Positions 34,509 to 47,480 of a DNA stretch of 64,000 nucleotides are shown piece by piece; within the stretch, counting starts at the first letter, position 1, and every line of letters starts with the position of its first letter. The notes beneath the pieces are model-generated. The model saw only the letters and a list, made by a program, of their open reading frames with translations, did no database searches and was not told the DNA's origin. The position numbers were made by a program, and so were the translations under genes. This stretch comes from Talinum fruticosum (Eukaryota > Streptophyta > Magnoliopsida > Caryophyllales > Talinaceae). The DNA is taken from the NCBI GenBank assembly GCA_021018815.1, contig JAITYX010000140.1, positions 318,501-382,500 of the forward strand, written 5' to 3'.

Positions 34509-36068
34509 ATGTCCGATAGTTCTCTTACTCCTACCGATATTGATCATGACCTACTACTCGATTCACACGAAAATTCCCCTGCTAGTCCTCCTTCCCAATT
34601 TCCAGCTTCAAACCTATTGGCTAGAAGCATTCATCCACATCCGAGCAATCCTTCTCCGGCCACCCACTCAACTTTCTCCGATAAGGTTAAGTTCGGCGTG
34701 GAGGGTTCACATGCTATTCGACCACCCTCGAGCTGAGCCGGAATCTAGTGTTCGAGTCAAGAGAAATGGAGATGATTACCCAAATTGGTTTACTGATACC
34801 CCTTCGTTTTTCTTCCTACTCCTACTTGTACTTGAACTGCTTTACCATGCTTCTTCCTCTATGTCTAATTTGGATACTCTTAAATTGTTGTGTCTCTCGG
34901 GCAAGGTGTAGGGTGAACAGTTGGCTCTACATACTGTCAAAGGGAAAACTAAAATCGATTGGAAATTTTTTAAAGGGTCTATTGATTATGTTGAACTGGG
35001 TAATGGTTGGTTTTTATTTCAATTTGCTAATTTGGAGGATAAATATTTGGTCCGGTTTAATCGGCCTTGGTTTGTTCAAGGTTTGAATCTGGTGCTTAAG
35101 CCTTGGATACCCTTCTTTGACCCCTATGCTTCTACAATTGATAGAATTGATCAATCAATTCGAATTCCAAGACTCCCCGGGAGTTTTGGAACTTGGAAGC
35201 ATGTCAATTCTACTCAAGTACTGTGGGAGAGGTGGTTAGGCTGGATAATCACACCTTGCTTAGGCAAAAAGGAAAGTTTGCTCGTGTCCGTGTTAATGTG
35301 GATATTTCCCAACCCCTTAGGGGTTCTATCACTTGTGGGTGACTCTTCCTTTTCTATGTCCCTCACTCTTACCTATGAAGGATTGCATGAGGTATGTGCC
35401 CTGTGCGGGTGTGAATCTCATATGTTGGAATCTTACCCCAATATCCCGGTTGAGTCAAAGATCGAAGTTGTGGTGGAAAAATTTAACAACCACGGACTCT
35501 CCGATTTCTGGAGAGAATATTGCTCCTAAGAGCTTGGGTTCTGCTAGCCTTGATCATGGGTCTAAGAAGTGGATTAGAGTCTCACCCAAAAAATATAGTG
35601 AACTTTTAAAACCGATCATAGTGCACCTGCTTCAGTCGATATCGTTAAAGCTACCGATTCTAATCTCCCCGGCCTTGAGCCACTTCTTGAGGCTTACGGG
35701 AACGAGACTTCTACTTGGAGGGATAGCCTCTAGGGCCCATCCTCCGGGTAACTCTTCCACTATCCCTCCCTGCTCCCCTCTTGATGAAAGAATCCGAGTT
35801 ATTGCTAATAACCTGGATAGGAGCATTTTACCTCTTCCTCTTACTCCGGAGGGAATTCCTAGTCCCAATTCCACTCTTCTCTTTGATGAAGCTGACCCTC
35901 TGCGCAGGCGAGCATGACTCTCCCGACACTACTGTTAACTCGGTTATGGATCTTGACTTTCCGGATGATAAAGATGGTTTGCCTGTCGATGAGAACTTTT
36001 GTGAATGTCCTGCTGGAGATGATTTCTCAATTTCTACTAACTCTTCCAAGAAAAGGAGAATGAATTAG
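34509..36068 (+). pseudogene. LINE (L1-type) ORF1 remnant: DUF4283 and CCHC_4 zinc finger
   Basis: The likely start is ATG 34509 (MSDSSLTPTDIDHDLL). The segment 34921-35170 reads IDWKFFKGSIDYVELGNGWF and later RFNRPWFVQGLNLVLKPWIP, matching DUF4283 of plant LINE ORF1 proteins. In another frame 35230-35345 gives VVRLDNHTLLRQKGKFARVR and NVDISQPLRG, the linker before the zinc finger. 35370-35430 gives YEGLHEVCALCGCESHMLES then YPN, where the final Cys of CX2CX4HX4C is replaced by Tyr. The C terminus ends KKRRMN and stop at 36068, typical for ORF1. ORF1 binds element RNA. At least three frame breaks mean a pseudogene. Confidence 0.8.
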
Positions 36069-37556
36069 GATGAGGAAGAGTTTTCCTCAATTGTCTGCTA
36101 TGTAGGATATGAATTGCTTTACTATCATAATATGTCGTTGTAATGGGTTTAGTTGCTTGGGCTTTTGTTGCTTTTTGGGCAAGTATTGTTTGTTCTTTTT
36201 TGGGTTCCTTTGTTCTTGTATGATACTACGGGTTTTAGAGGTTTATGTTGGGTTGGTTTTTATATTAGAGGGGTGGGTGAATACTCAGCAATCGAGAAGG
36301 GTAGTGATGTTTTCTACTTTATGAATGCTAAGTACTTTTCGGTTTACATCTCCGGTATGCGTAAGTTCATTAAAGATTGTACTTGGTCTCCTTTGTTCCC
36401 TTCTCATAGAAGTTATGATGTCTCCATTTATTGGTTGGACTGGATTTTGCTCTTTGTTTTTGGCTTTTGGTTATGTCCCTTCCCCTTTGTTTCAATCTTG
36501 TCTGTGATTATTGATGGACCTCATTTCTTGTCGGCAATTCTCTTCTCTCCTCCTTCAGTTGAACAAGTTATGCTTTTTATCACAACTTTCGAGGCCACTC
36601 CCATAGTTCATTTACCTTCTCGTTGCTTTGTTTTTTTTTTTTTTGTTTATTTCTTTTGCTCTGTTGTTCCTTCATTCTACCTCTTCTTTTTAGACAATGT
36701 TTTCTTTGTGATAATCTTCTTCTTTTCATTGTTGTTACCTTACGTGGAAATGAATTTATTTTTCCTGAGGTTATGGCCTAGAGAAGGAGTTCTTACTTTT
36801 TTGTCATATAACTAGGTCTAGATCCTGTGTATTCATGCTGATTCTTAATGTATTACTCATATTTGTGTGACTTGATGATTGCTTGTTTTCTTGCATCCGC
36901 TCATCGCAAGTTTAGACCTTCGGACACAGCGAAAAGACTGCAATCTTTGTGGAGACTTTTGAAAGCTTTTGCTATTTTTCTAGCTTTCGTTATTTTTCTA
37001 GCTTTCGTGAGGAACTCTATTCTAAGGTTTCTGATTGTTTTGGCTCCAACAGCTATTGTGGTGTATATGTGTAGCACTTGTCACAAGTTGAAATGGGTAA
37101 GTCTTGATGATTTGCGATGCTGGTGGGTGAAGCTCGATTCATTCTCCTTGATTTTTCATGATTAGAATTTTGGTATCGTTACTTACTTCGGTGGTAATTA
37201 CCTTAAGGCTACCCTCTCCTTGGGCAGGCAGCCAAATAGGCTATGGCCACCAAGTGAGTTCATAGTCGATGATGAGTACCCGAAGAAATCCGAGACTATC
37301 TCCCTGTTGGTTTGTTCTAGCATGGTTGTTATGGATGTTGTTTTGGAAGGGAGTTTTTCATTTGAATGGCTTTCCTATGAGTTACTTATGAATTATTTTT
37401 GGCAATATAATCTCTATTTGAAGTACTTATGTGATGTCTTTTTGTGGATCGAGGTCTTTTTGGCGAGAATAATGGGCAATCAAAGGATGCAAGCGAGAGA
37501 GATAGAAGACGACGAGGAAGAGAAGAGGGATGGTTCAGAGCTTACGGTTGGGAAAT
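36069..37556 (+). other. T-rich stretch after LINE ORF1, no domain recognised
   Basis: An ORF2 would be expected here. The first codons at 36109 (MNCFTIIICRCNGF) faintly resemble the endonuclease start, but no endonuclease or RT motif follows. A 220-codon frame (36153-36815) is Phe/Leu-rich because the DNA is T-rich; I would not call it a gene. The element was probably deleted or rearranged. Sequence ends at the next LTR. Confidence 0.4.
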
Positions 37557-38261
37557 TGTAACACCCCTAGACCCACCCTAGGAGTATTACATGCCGGGGT
37601 TCCCCGAGAGGAACCCCTAAGGCTGCTTAAGATCTCAACTTGGGGTTAATAACCCTTTCTTGGATTGGCGGAAACGTAATTCTAGGCTTTCAAAGGTTTT
37701 TCGGAAATTTCGGCAGAGTTTCCTCTGTAAGCTGGCTAAACCCATGGGCTTAAAGCCCTAACCCCGCACGAAACACAATCTAAAGCTCAACGAGCCACAC
37801 GCTCGGAGAAACACAACACAACTCAACGAGCCACACGCTCGGAGTATTCACATAGGGATTTTACATTCATAATCAACTTAAGTTCACATACAACCAGTCT
37901 TTACAAGCATGAAAAACATAAAGTACAGAGAAGTCCGGAGAAGTCCTATCCGATGGTTCGCTTCTTCTAATAGCCAAAAGCAACTCCGGGGAGTCTTAAC
38001 TTCGCACCTGAAATGTTGGTGATGTCATGAGCTCACTAGCCCGGTGAATAACCCAAACCCAACCCCGGGTTTCACTTTGCACATTAATTCATTAACAAAC
38101 ACATGTAAGTTCACAATTCATTCATGACATGCGATTCAAATCAAATATGCTTAAGACATGCGAGATTCTAAACTTACCAACTTGCCGAGAATCATAATGA
38201 CATCACTTATTCATGAATTCAATTAAACATGCATCATTCGCCTTTCTACGCAAGTAAATCA

Positions 38262-38355
38262 TATAATCATTCATCGAGCAAATCATTCGTCACGTAAATC
38301 ATTCATCAAGTAAGTTATTCATCGAGTAAATCATTCATCATGCAAGGCATTCATC
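38262..38355 (+). repeat. About 17-bp tandem repeat (AAATCATTCATCRNGT)
   Basis: Five to six degenerate units. The sibling LTR at 41529 has only about two units at the equivalent place (42237-42260), so copy number changed after the two LTRs separated. Confidence 0.85.
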
Positions 38356-38587
38356 ACCTAAATTATATCTTGCTTCTTATCAAATTCATTTCTTATGAAG
38401 ACAGGATTCGATCTCCTTCTTATTCTTCCTCTTGAGTTCAATCGTGCATTTCATAAATCATTAATTCTTTCTTGTTCGATATGCACGATCATTCGCTTCT
38501 TTATAACATAATTCTTTTAAGTCTTCTTAGTTCGAATGGAAAAAGATTTATGTTCCGCTCTAAAGACCCAGTTCTTGGAGCCAAAAT

Positions 38588-38780
38588 AATTCGTGGGCTC
38601 GGTTCACGGAGGCTAATTCGTGGCCTCGAGGCAAAATAATTCGTGGCCTCGAGGCGGCCTCCCTTCCCCGAAGGACGCATACTGTCAATAATTCGTAGAA
38701 GCAAAATAATTCGTGGCTTCGGGTTGACGAGACACTTCTATGGCCATAGCTTCGGAGGGTTCTTTAATTCGTGGGGTCTT
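38588..38780 (+). repeat. Dispersed AATTCGTGG(C/G)CTCG repeats
   Basis: About six occurrences of AATTCGT(G/A)G followed by CTCG- or CTTCGG-type ends. They are conserved in number and order in the sibling LTR (42480-42680), although single bases differ. Confidence 0.8.
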
Positions 38781-40600
38781 AGATCAATAACACAATCCTT
38801 TCTCCTTTCTTTAGTTCTTTAAGTTTCTTATTTTCTTATTACTTATTCAAGAGATGCACTCGAATTCATATGATTCATGCTTAACATGTTCATGCGTAAC
38901 TTCTTCAAAAACAAGCAATTCACATAAGCAAGTTTCAACTCAAGCATAATCAATTCATTTCACACGCGCATGCTTATGTCATTCATCATCGATGTAATTC
39001 AAGATAAACACTTAATCACATGAACATGCCAACTAGGATTCCTAATCAATGAACTCATCGTTTTCATGCTCGCGTAACATCGCGTATAAGTGGTTAATGG
39101 TTCTATAACTTTTCTTAATCAATGAATATCTTTTAATCTAGCCACATAACTTCTTAAATTCAGTTCTTAATTCCGATACTCACTTATATGCGATTTAGCC
39201 CAAAACAGAACATTTTCACTTAATATAGCATATCTCCCAATCTACGCATCCAATGCATACGAAATTTTACAGAAATTCTCATAAATCATCAGGAAGCTGC
39301 AGTAAAAGTTTCAGGAGTTTCGGGCTACACATGAATTCACGAAATTCGGATAGCATGCTTATTCACCGAAAAATCTGCATACGAATCATGAAGTTAACTT
39401 CCGATTTCTCTCCTTAATTCTGTTCAAGCTAATCCCGTTCAATTCTCACTAATCATTCTCACTAATCATGCTCAATCGTATTTAAACATCACAATTTCAG
39501 AACTAGATAAACATCACAAATTCACAACATGCTCTTGATTCGCGAGTGGCTAATTTAGTGAATTTAGGCCTCTAGCTTCTTCAATTAGCTTAGGGTTTCC
39601 AATTTCATGCATCAATTTCGAGTTCAAACCACCTAATTCATTTTATTTCGGAGGATGAATTCAGACTACTCACCTTAAATTCTTAGAGGTTCTAAGAATT
39701 CGGTTCTACGAGGTTTCGGATTGGGTTTCGAGTTCTATCTCCCTTTCTTCCTCTCGGTTCCCTTTTCCTCCTTCTTTCCGACCCCTGCTCCTTCGTTCCG
39801 CTTTGGTTCCTCTCGGTTCTCGCTCTCTGGTCTCGGTTCGACTGGGTTCTACCCGGTTCAGCTGCCCATCCTCCTCTCGCTCGCCGGCTGCCGATTTCCG
39901 GCGTCCCTTTCGCTTTCCCCGCTTCGGCGTCCTCTCGTTCCCCTTTCTTCTTCTGCTCTGCTCGGCCTCTCAAACCCGAGCTCTCCCTTGCCCACCAGCG
40001 GCGGCGACCTCGCCGTTCAGGCGCTCACCGGCCACCGGCCCCTCGCTCTCTCTCCCGCTCTCGCTTTGTTCGCTTCTACTCGTCTCTGCTCTGCTTCTCC
40101 TTTCTTTCGTTTCCTTTTCTTTTCTCCTTCGTCTGGCGCCTGTCCTCGGGCTCTGCCGTGCCCACCGGCTGCCGGTTTCGGCGTTGCCCTCACTCCCGCT
40201 CGCTCTCCTTCTCTCTCTGTGCGCCTTCCCTCTCTCGCTTGCCTCTGCTTCCTTTCGCTCTCCTCTGTCTCTCCTTTCCCCGTTCTTTTCTTTACTCTCG
40301 GTCTCCTCTCTCTCCTCTTCTCCTAATCACACCTAATGGGCTTTGCTTGCCTAATCCAATTGGACCCCTTCCTCCTTGCTTTAATCATATGCCAGCTCTC
40401 CTTTTCTCAACTGCCAGCAATCTTCATTCCTCATTTTCTTTTTCTTTTTTTTTTTTTATTTTAATTGAGCCCAAGTAGCTTCACAAGGCCCAATTTAGCT
40501 AGCCCACGCTCGGGTTTTAGTTCTCGGGTTTCTAATTTCGACTCGGAAAAATTCTAATAATTCACTACCAGGCAAGCACCTGAAATTTCGGGGTCTCACG

Positions 40601-41528
40601 TAAATGTCGTGAGTTTCGACCCCTTCCCTAAAATTTTTATTTTCCCTTTTTTAAATGTTAAAAGTAGTCTTTTAATTTAAACCGTTAGATCAAGATTCAA
40701 CGATTAAGATTAAAAGTGTTTACCTATAATTTGGAGTGTACCTATAAAGGGGTGTTTACTTGAACCTTTCCCTATATATATATATATATATTATACACAC
40801 CACCTAAATCTATCCTTGTTTCGAGCGGATAAACTATCTAGGTGCATTAGGGAGCGCCTGGAGGTGGAGATGGAATGTTTGAATAATAATTGGAAGAAAC
40901 TTGATCTTAATTTGAAGCGATTGATGACATTGATACCGAGAAAATCAAGTATGAAAAATATCCACATATGTTTGAAATCTCTAAAAGGTGCCACGATGTG
41001 CACATTTCAAGCAAAATTAGTCTTAAACTTCCACTACCCAAGAACTTGATCTTGCCTCCGACAAAGAGGATATTTCATTATATCTACATAGAGAAAATTC
41101 ATAAGCCCAAGTAATATGAACATTTAAAGGAATCAATTTGGAAGGTTTAAATAAGAAGCCCAAAAAGTATTTCAAAGGCAAGGTGGGTATCAAGAGTCGG
41201 TATTCATTTGAAGCAACCAATTTGAAAGGTTCAAATAAGAAGCCCCAAAAGTATTTCAAAGGTAAGGTAGGTCTCAAGAATCGGTATTCAAGAGGAGGAA
41301 TGGAGCCCACTAAGGAACTCCCTTTCAAGTACTAAAATCCACTTATAAACCCTATTCTAGGACAAAATCGGTTCGATGAAGGCTCGTTTGATAACGAAAT
41401 TAAGCTAATTATTACTAAAATAATGGTATGAGAAATCGAATGATAAAAAGTCTTATATTGGGATTAGCACACTATCATGCCTGAAATCATAAACAAATTT
41501 CATTTGAGACTTGTCTATGCTTGCAATT
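40601..41528 (+). other. Spacer between sibling LTRs, no confident gene
   Basis: Contains an AT microsatellite (about 40774-40790) and a 77-codon frame (40816-41049) of charged composition with no family recognised. The 84-bp coding-type duplication at 41137-41293 is listed separately. No primer-binding site follows the left LTR, so this is not the internal region of one element. Confidence 0.4.
41137..41293 (+). repeat. In-frame 84-bp tandem duplication
   Basis: Two units start at 41137 and 41221. In the frame 41138-41335 they encode LNKKPKKYFKGKVGIKSRYS and SNKKPQKYFKGKVGLKNRYS. The differences are few and mostly conservative, which suggests the sequence was once translated. The parent protein is not recognised. 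Confidence 0.8.
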
Positions 41529-44409
41529 TGTAACACCCTTAGACCCACCCTAGGAGTATTACATGTCGTGGTTCCCCGAGAGGAACCCCTAAGGCCGCTT
41601 AAGGTCTCAACTTGGGGTTGCTAACCCTTTCTTAGATTGGCGGAAGCGCGGTTCTGGGTTTTCAAAGGTTTTTCTGGAAATTTCGGCAGAGTTTTCTTTG
41701 TAACATGGCTAATCCCGGAGGCTTAAAGCCTTAATCCCGCACGAAACACAATCTTAAACTCAACGAGTCACACACTCGGAGAAACACAACACAACTCAAC
41801 GAGCCACACGCTCGGAGTATTCACATAGGGCTTTTACATTCATAATCAAACTTAAGTTCACATACAGCGATCTTTACAAGCATGAAAACATAAAGTACAA
41901 AATAAGTCCAGAGAAGTCCTATCCGATGGCTCGCTTCCTCTAAAAGCCAAAAGCAACTCCGAGGAGTCTTAACTTCGTACTGAAATGTTGGTGAGGTCAT
42001 GAGCTCACTAGCCCAGTGAATAACCCAAACCCAACCCCGGTTTCACTTTGCGCATTAATTCATTAGTAAACACACGTAAGTTCACAATTCATTCATAACA
42101 TGCGATTCGGATCATACATGCTTAAGACATGCAAGATTCTAAACTTACCAACTTGTCGGGCGACATATATGGCATCAATTACTCATGAATTCAATCAAAC
42201 ATGCTTCATTCGCCTTTCTACGCAAGTAAGTCATAGAATCATTCATCATGTAAATCATATCTTAGTTCTTATCATATTAGTTTCTTATGAAATCAGAATT
42301 CGATCTTCTTCTTATTCTTTTTCTTGAGTTCAATCATGCACTTCATAAATCATTGGTTCTTTCTTGTTCGTCATGCATGATCATTCGTTTCTTCATATCA
42401 TAATTCTTTTAAGTCTTCTTAGTTTCGAATGGAAAGAAGATTTATGTTATGCTCTAAAGGCCCAGTTCTTAGAGCCAAAACAATTCGTGGGCTCGGCTTA
42501 CGAAGGCATACAATTCGTGGCCTCAAGGCAAAACAATTCGTGGCCTCGAGGCAACCTCCCTTCCCCGAAGGATGCATATCGTCAATAATTCTTAGAAGCA
42601 ATTCAATTCGTGGCTTCGGGTTGACAGACACTTCTATGGCCATAGCTTCAGAGGGTTCTTTAATTCGTGGGGTCTTAGATCAATAACACAATCCTTTCTC
42701 CCTTCTTTAGTTCTTTATGTTTCTTATTTCCTTATTACTTATATATAAGATATACTTAATTCATATAATTCATGCTCAAGCACGTTCATGCGTAACTTCT
42801 TCAAAACAAGCAATTCACATAAGAAATTTTTAACTCAAGCACAATCAATTCATTTCACATACGCATGCTTATGCCATTCATAATCAACGTAATTCAAGAT
42901 AAACACACAATCACATAAGCATACCGAGTTATGATTTCTAATCGACAAACTTATCGTTTTCATGATCGTGTAGTATCGCGTATAAGTGGTTTATGGTTCT
43001 ATAACTTTCTTTAATTGATATATATCTTTTAATCTAGCCACATAGCTTCTTAAATCTCAGTTCTTAATTTAGTTACTCATTTAGATGCGATTTTGCTCAA
43101 AACAGGATATTTTCACTTAAAATTGCATATCTCCCAATCTACTCATCCAATGCATACCAAATTTTACAGGAAATTCTCGTAAATTATCAGGAAGTTGCAG
43201 TAAAAATTTCAGGAAATTTGGGCTACACATGAATTCACAGAAATTCGGACAGCATGCTTAATTCATAGAAATCTGCACATGAATCATGAAATTAACTTTC
43301 CGATTTTTCCCCTAATTCTGCTCAAGCTAATCTCATCCAATTCTCAATAATCATGCTCAATAATACTTAAACATCACAAATTCAGAACTAATTATCACAT
43401 AATCACAACATGCTCTTTGATTCGTGAGTTGCTTAGTTTCGTGAATTTAGGCTTCTAACTTCTTCAATTAGCTTAGGGTTTCCAATTTCATGCTTCGAAT
43501 TCATGTTCAGTCCACCTAATTCATTTTATTTTAGAGGATAAATTCAGATTACTCACCTTAGATTCTTAGAGGTTCTAAGAATTCAGTTTTAGAAGGTTTT
43601 CGAATTAGTTTCAATTTCGTTTCCCTTTCTTCCTCTCGGTTCCCCCTTCCTTCTTCTTCCGGCGCCCACTGCTTCTACCCTCACTTAAACTCTCACTTGC
43701 CTCCCTCTGTCTGTGTTGTTTTCGAGTTCTCAAACCCCTAGCCTCGGTCCTGTTCGGTCTCGCCGGCTCCTCTTCGCGCTCGCAGGCCGTGCGAGCACGC
43801 CGTGCTCCTCTGCCTCTCTGTTCCTACGCCGGCTCTCGTCCTCCTCTCGCTTTCCTCTCGCTTCTGCGTTCTTTCGTTCCCCTTTCTTCTTTTGCTCTGC
43901 TCGGCTTCCCGAGCCCTCGCTCTCCCTTCGCCCACCGGCGGCGGCGTCCTCGTCGTTCAGGCGGCCACGGGCGCCGGCTCTCGTGCTTCCTCCCTCTCTC
44001 GCTTTCCCTTGCTCCCTCTTGCTTTCCCCTGTCTCTGCTTCTTTCATTTTCCTCTGCCCCTCCTCTTCCCGTTCTTTTCTTCGATCTCGGTCTCTCTCCC
44101 TCTCCTCTTTTCCTACTTACACATAGTGGGCTTGCTGCCTAATTCCAATTGGACCCCAATGTCCTTCTTTAGTTAACCTTTGACGAGCTCCTCCTCAAAT
44201 GCTAGTAATCCCTTTTCTTTTTATTTTAATTGGGCCCAACTAGCTTCATAAGGCCCAATTTAGCTAGCCCACGCTCGGTTCGGTTCTCGGGTTTCTATTT
44301 CGACTCGGAAAAATTCTAATTCACTTAATTTAATAATTTCGAATTTTTCACTTAACTTTTAATAATTTAATTCATTAGCAAGCAAACACCGAAATTTCGG
44401 GGTCTTACA
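41529..44409 (+). mobile_element. 2.9-kb solo LTR (TGTAACACCC family), second of the pair
   Basis: Begins TGTAACACCCTTAGACCC and ends TTTCGGGGTCTTACA. It is flanked by an exact 5-bp duplication CAATT (41524-41528 and 44410-44414), proving independent insertion. It is homologous throughout to 37557-40600 in the same orientation. It carries tandem CACAC-loop hairpins (41760-41819) and a GC-rich pyrimidine island (43620-44110), with no protein domain. Confidence 0.9.
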
Positions 44410-44414
44410 CAATT

Positions 44415-46400
44415 TATAAGGGTAAAATGTCAATTAAGCTTATTTCTGTCTACTTTCGAAAGTCACGAGACTAATCTTGTTCATTCTAATTGCGTATTTT
44501 TATGAGATTAACAAAGAACAAAATTACAAGATACGTATCTCAAAATCCTCGATTTAAAACCTTAATTATTTTCATATCAAAGTATTAAATGTTCGTAACA
44601 TCACTCTAGGCAAAGATTCCTTCTTTCAATGTTCATAAAACCCAAATAATATTAGATGATTTCTCTTCCGAAACTTTCATTGAATATGTGGTGAGCAAAG
44701 CAAATTCTAAGCAAACAAGCATAGAACAACTCAATCGAATATCCAATTCGTGTTTATCAAGACATAATAGGGATTAATCCCAACCTAAGTGGGAAAACTA
44801 ACCTCTAAACATCATGCTCAACAACTTACAAACTTTAATGAAAACAAACATGAGAAATATTGAGAAACTACGAAGAATAAGTAAAAAGGATAAATTGTAA
44901 TTATCGAATAGAAATCTAAGTGATTAAATTGATAGCAATCTTGCAATTCACAATGATTCTTCAAAGCCTCTCAAGTGCTCTCCTCCAAGTTTGAATAAAG
45001 AAACGTAGCAAAAATTAGAATGAAAAAAGATCCCCAAAGTAAAATATGAAAACTAATTAAAAGTCGTGAAAAATGGGTATCGCACAACCGTGCGGCTTTG
45101 CCCGAATAATCGTGCGGTTTTCCTAGCCGCAACTTTCGTACGGATGTGCAGCTTACGCACGCTTGACGGTGCACGACATCAACTTTTTTAGCTTATTGCA
45201 CGACCGTGCAGGTTCCGCACGGTTGACTGTTCAACCTTCCTTGGGTTTCTACCTTTTGCCTCGAAGCTCGCATAGTTGTGCACCTTTGCACAAGCGTTTG
45301 TGCTACATGACTTGGTGAGTTTTAGGCATTTTTCTTTCTTTCTTTTAAACTCGAACTCTCCTCTTCACCGTCTTTCATCAAATTCGCCTCAAATTTAATC
45401 TCTCTTATTTAAGATCAAATACCTGTAATTAAGATATTTACGAGTTTAGATGACAATTAAGAGGTAATGAGCAAAATTCAATCCAAAATCAAACGTATAT
45501 CATATAAATTATCTAGGAATTGGGTGAAATAGTGCCGTAAAAAGTGATAAGTACGAGGTGTAACATTGTGCCAATATTTGAAACCGATTTCCTCTCTCTA
45601 GTTATCCGATTCTCTCTCATGCACAGCTTGGCCATCCTTGGGTCGTTGGGTTTGATTCGTGACTATTTCCGGTGAGGCACCCTACTGTGGTATTTATTGG
45701 AATATTCGTTCAGTAGGCTACCGAAAAGCAATCGATCCGATTGCTTCAACACTAAAGTAAGTCCTTATTTATCCAAAAGTAATTATTAAAAGTTTCTAAA
45801 AAATCATTATTTGCTGCATTAGTATGATCTTAAATAAAGCACGATAATGTATTTTGGTTGGTCTACTCTAAGATGTCTCTATATCTCAAATTTTATATAC
45901 TAAGATATATTTTTATATTATATTATATTATATTATATTATATTATATTATATTATATTATATTATATTATATTATATATATATATATATATAAACTTGG
46001 CATATTTGATTAATCTATTTTATTTGGTATGTGATGACTTTGTTGAATAATTATGATTTGGATCTCAACAACAAATTATGATTATTAACAAAAAAATTGT
46101 CATTTATTTTGGAGGCATTCTTCAAAATTATTCTAAAAGAATTAGGACGTATCTTATTGGACTAAACTGTAGTTATAATCTAGATTTGTAATATGTAGAT
46201 GAATTATATCATCCCGATAGTCATATTTTGTTGAATACATTGTGATTTTAATTCGGTATAAAAGCTCCTATAATATCTTGAGGTAATTTTCACAATTTTT
46301 TTGAAGTTCGTTCTAGTGCAAGATTAAATTCTAGTTGTAATATGAGATAGGAAGTCATATGATACATAGAGGAGTACGAGTACCATATCATCATCATATT
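44415..46400. other. Intergenic, old repeat-like sequence, no gene
   Basis: 45065-45310 is rich in short palindromes of the type GCACGACCGTGC and CCGCACGGTTG, a texture often seen in plant LTR or leader sequences. No terminus or domain could be tied to it. 45580-45760 has a non-repetitive look, and no ORF is supported. Confidence 0.4.
45914..45992. repeat. (TATTA)n microsatellite followed by (TA)n
   Basis: About twelve perfect TATTA units, then about eight TA units. Confidence 0.95.
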
Positions 46401-47480
46401 GTGTGCCAAAGTAGCTAGCTACCCATGAAAGCGAAGGATGGTGTATATAATCGAGAAGTTAGTGTTTGTAGGGAGTGGGGGCACAAAAATACTCGAGCAG
46501 TGGCAACAAAGGATAAAGCTACAAAAAGTTGACGACATTTGGGAAGTGAGTGAAAAAAATTTCATCATAATGATGATGAAAAGAAGAACAAGAACAAAAT
46601 CCCCATGCAATGCAAATATATGCAATGCAAGTAGTAAAGATTGTATTCCAGAAAAATGCTTTTCAAAAGGTGTCCCAGCAGATCATTCCAACTCAGTACG
46701 CAACAAGTTTCAGTGACGTCCCCCATTAAACCACAAGAGAGAGAGAGAGAGTCCTACAATTATAAAAGTAGAAGAGTACTTACAGCAGCTGCTACATATT
46801 TATATATTCCCCTTTATTTAAGGATGAATTGTCAATTCGAAGCTACTGAACGATCTCTTTTTTTTTTTTTTTTGGGACTTGATTTGATGATTTTATTATT
46901 TATATAATGTGCTTTTTGTCTTACAGGGCTTGGGGCTTTCTTTTCAACACATATATAGCCCCCCGGTTCTACGTCTCTCTTTCTTACACACACACACATA
47001 TGTATAGGATGCTCCTGTGTCAAAACTGATAATGTAGCATAGGATACTCTTGACGCATTGTTTTGTATATATTGGGTCAAACCCTCCAACGTTAGTGATG
47101 TACGGGTTAACGGCTAATATGAAAATTTTCAGCTCATAAATATTTTGAAGGTGAATTTTTTAATCGCTTTTGTTATAATATCCACTTGTCTACCTCAATT
47201 TTACACGCTTAAATTGGCTTGCTAATTCTCACAACTAGCATGCCAAACCTAGTTTGTGAAATCCTGTTATTGTTAAGTCCCATCTCTTAATTAAAACCAA
47301 AGTTAATTTTGTATGGTTTAGATTTGTAAGCTGACAAGCCTAAAAAGTCAAATCAAAAGGGTCTAATGACTATGTTTACAAAGATAAAGATTTAATTTAA
47401 GACTTTTTATGTAAAGAAATTAATTTGACTCTTTAAGAATAAGTCAACATTATTTCATGTGATATTGTTATTTATTATTT
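46401..47480. other. Intergenic, no supported gene
   Basis: Short open frames at 46438-46716 and 46641-46907 have no recognised domain. A GA microsatellite lies at 46736-46750, a T-run at 46858-46873 and a short CA run at 46987-46998. A small unannotated or noncoding transcript cannot be excluded. Confidence 0.35.

Larger units (their letters stand above)
37557..40600 (+). mobile_element. 3.0-kb solo LTR (TGTAACACCC family), first of a sibling pair
   Basis: Begins TGTAACACCCCTAGACCC and ends TTTCGGGGTCTCACG (CA decayed to CG). Flanks GAAAT (37552-37556) and TAAAT (40601-40605) match at 4 of 5 bases. It is clearly homologous along its whole length to 41529-44409. Landmarks in order: tandem CACAC-loop hairpins 37786-37843, a 17-bp tandem array 38262-38355, AATTCGTGG repeats 38588-38780, and a GC-rich pyrimidine island 39720-40330. 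No protein domain is present. Confidence 0.85.

Noticed and set aside
36153..36815. 220-codon hydrophobic frame resembling a membrane protein
   Set aside because: T-rich DNA yields Phe/Leu/Val-rich translation. No family recognised, and it sits between LINE and LTR debris.
39721..40336. 201- and 177-codon frames
   Set aside because: Same compositional island in the 37557 LTR; Ser/Leu/Pro-rich with no domain.
37557..44409. The two sibling LTRs read as one element with a 928-bp interior
   Set aside because: Each LTR has its own flanking duplication (CAATT exact; GAAAT/TAAAT near), and there is no primer-binding site or polypurine tract next to them.
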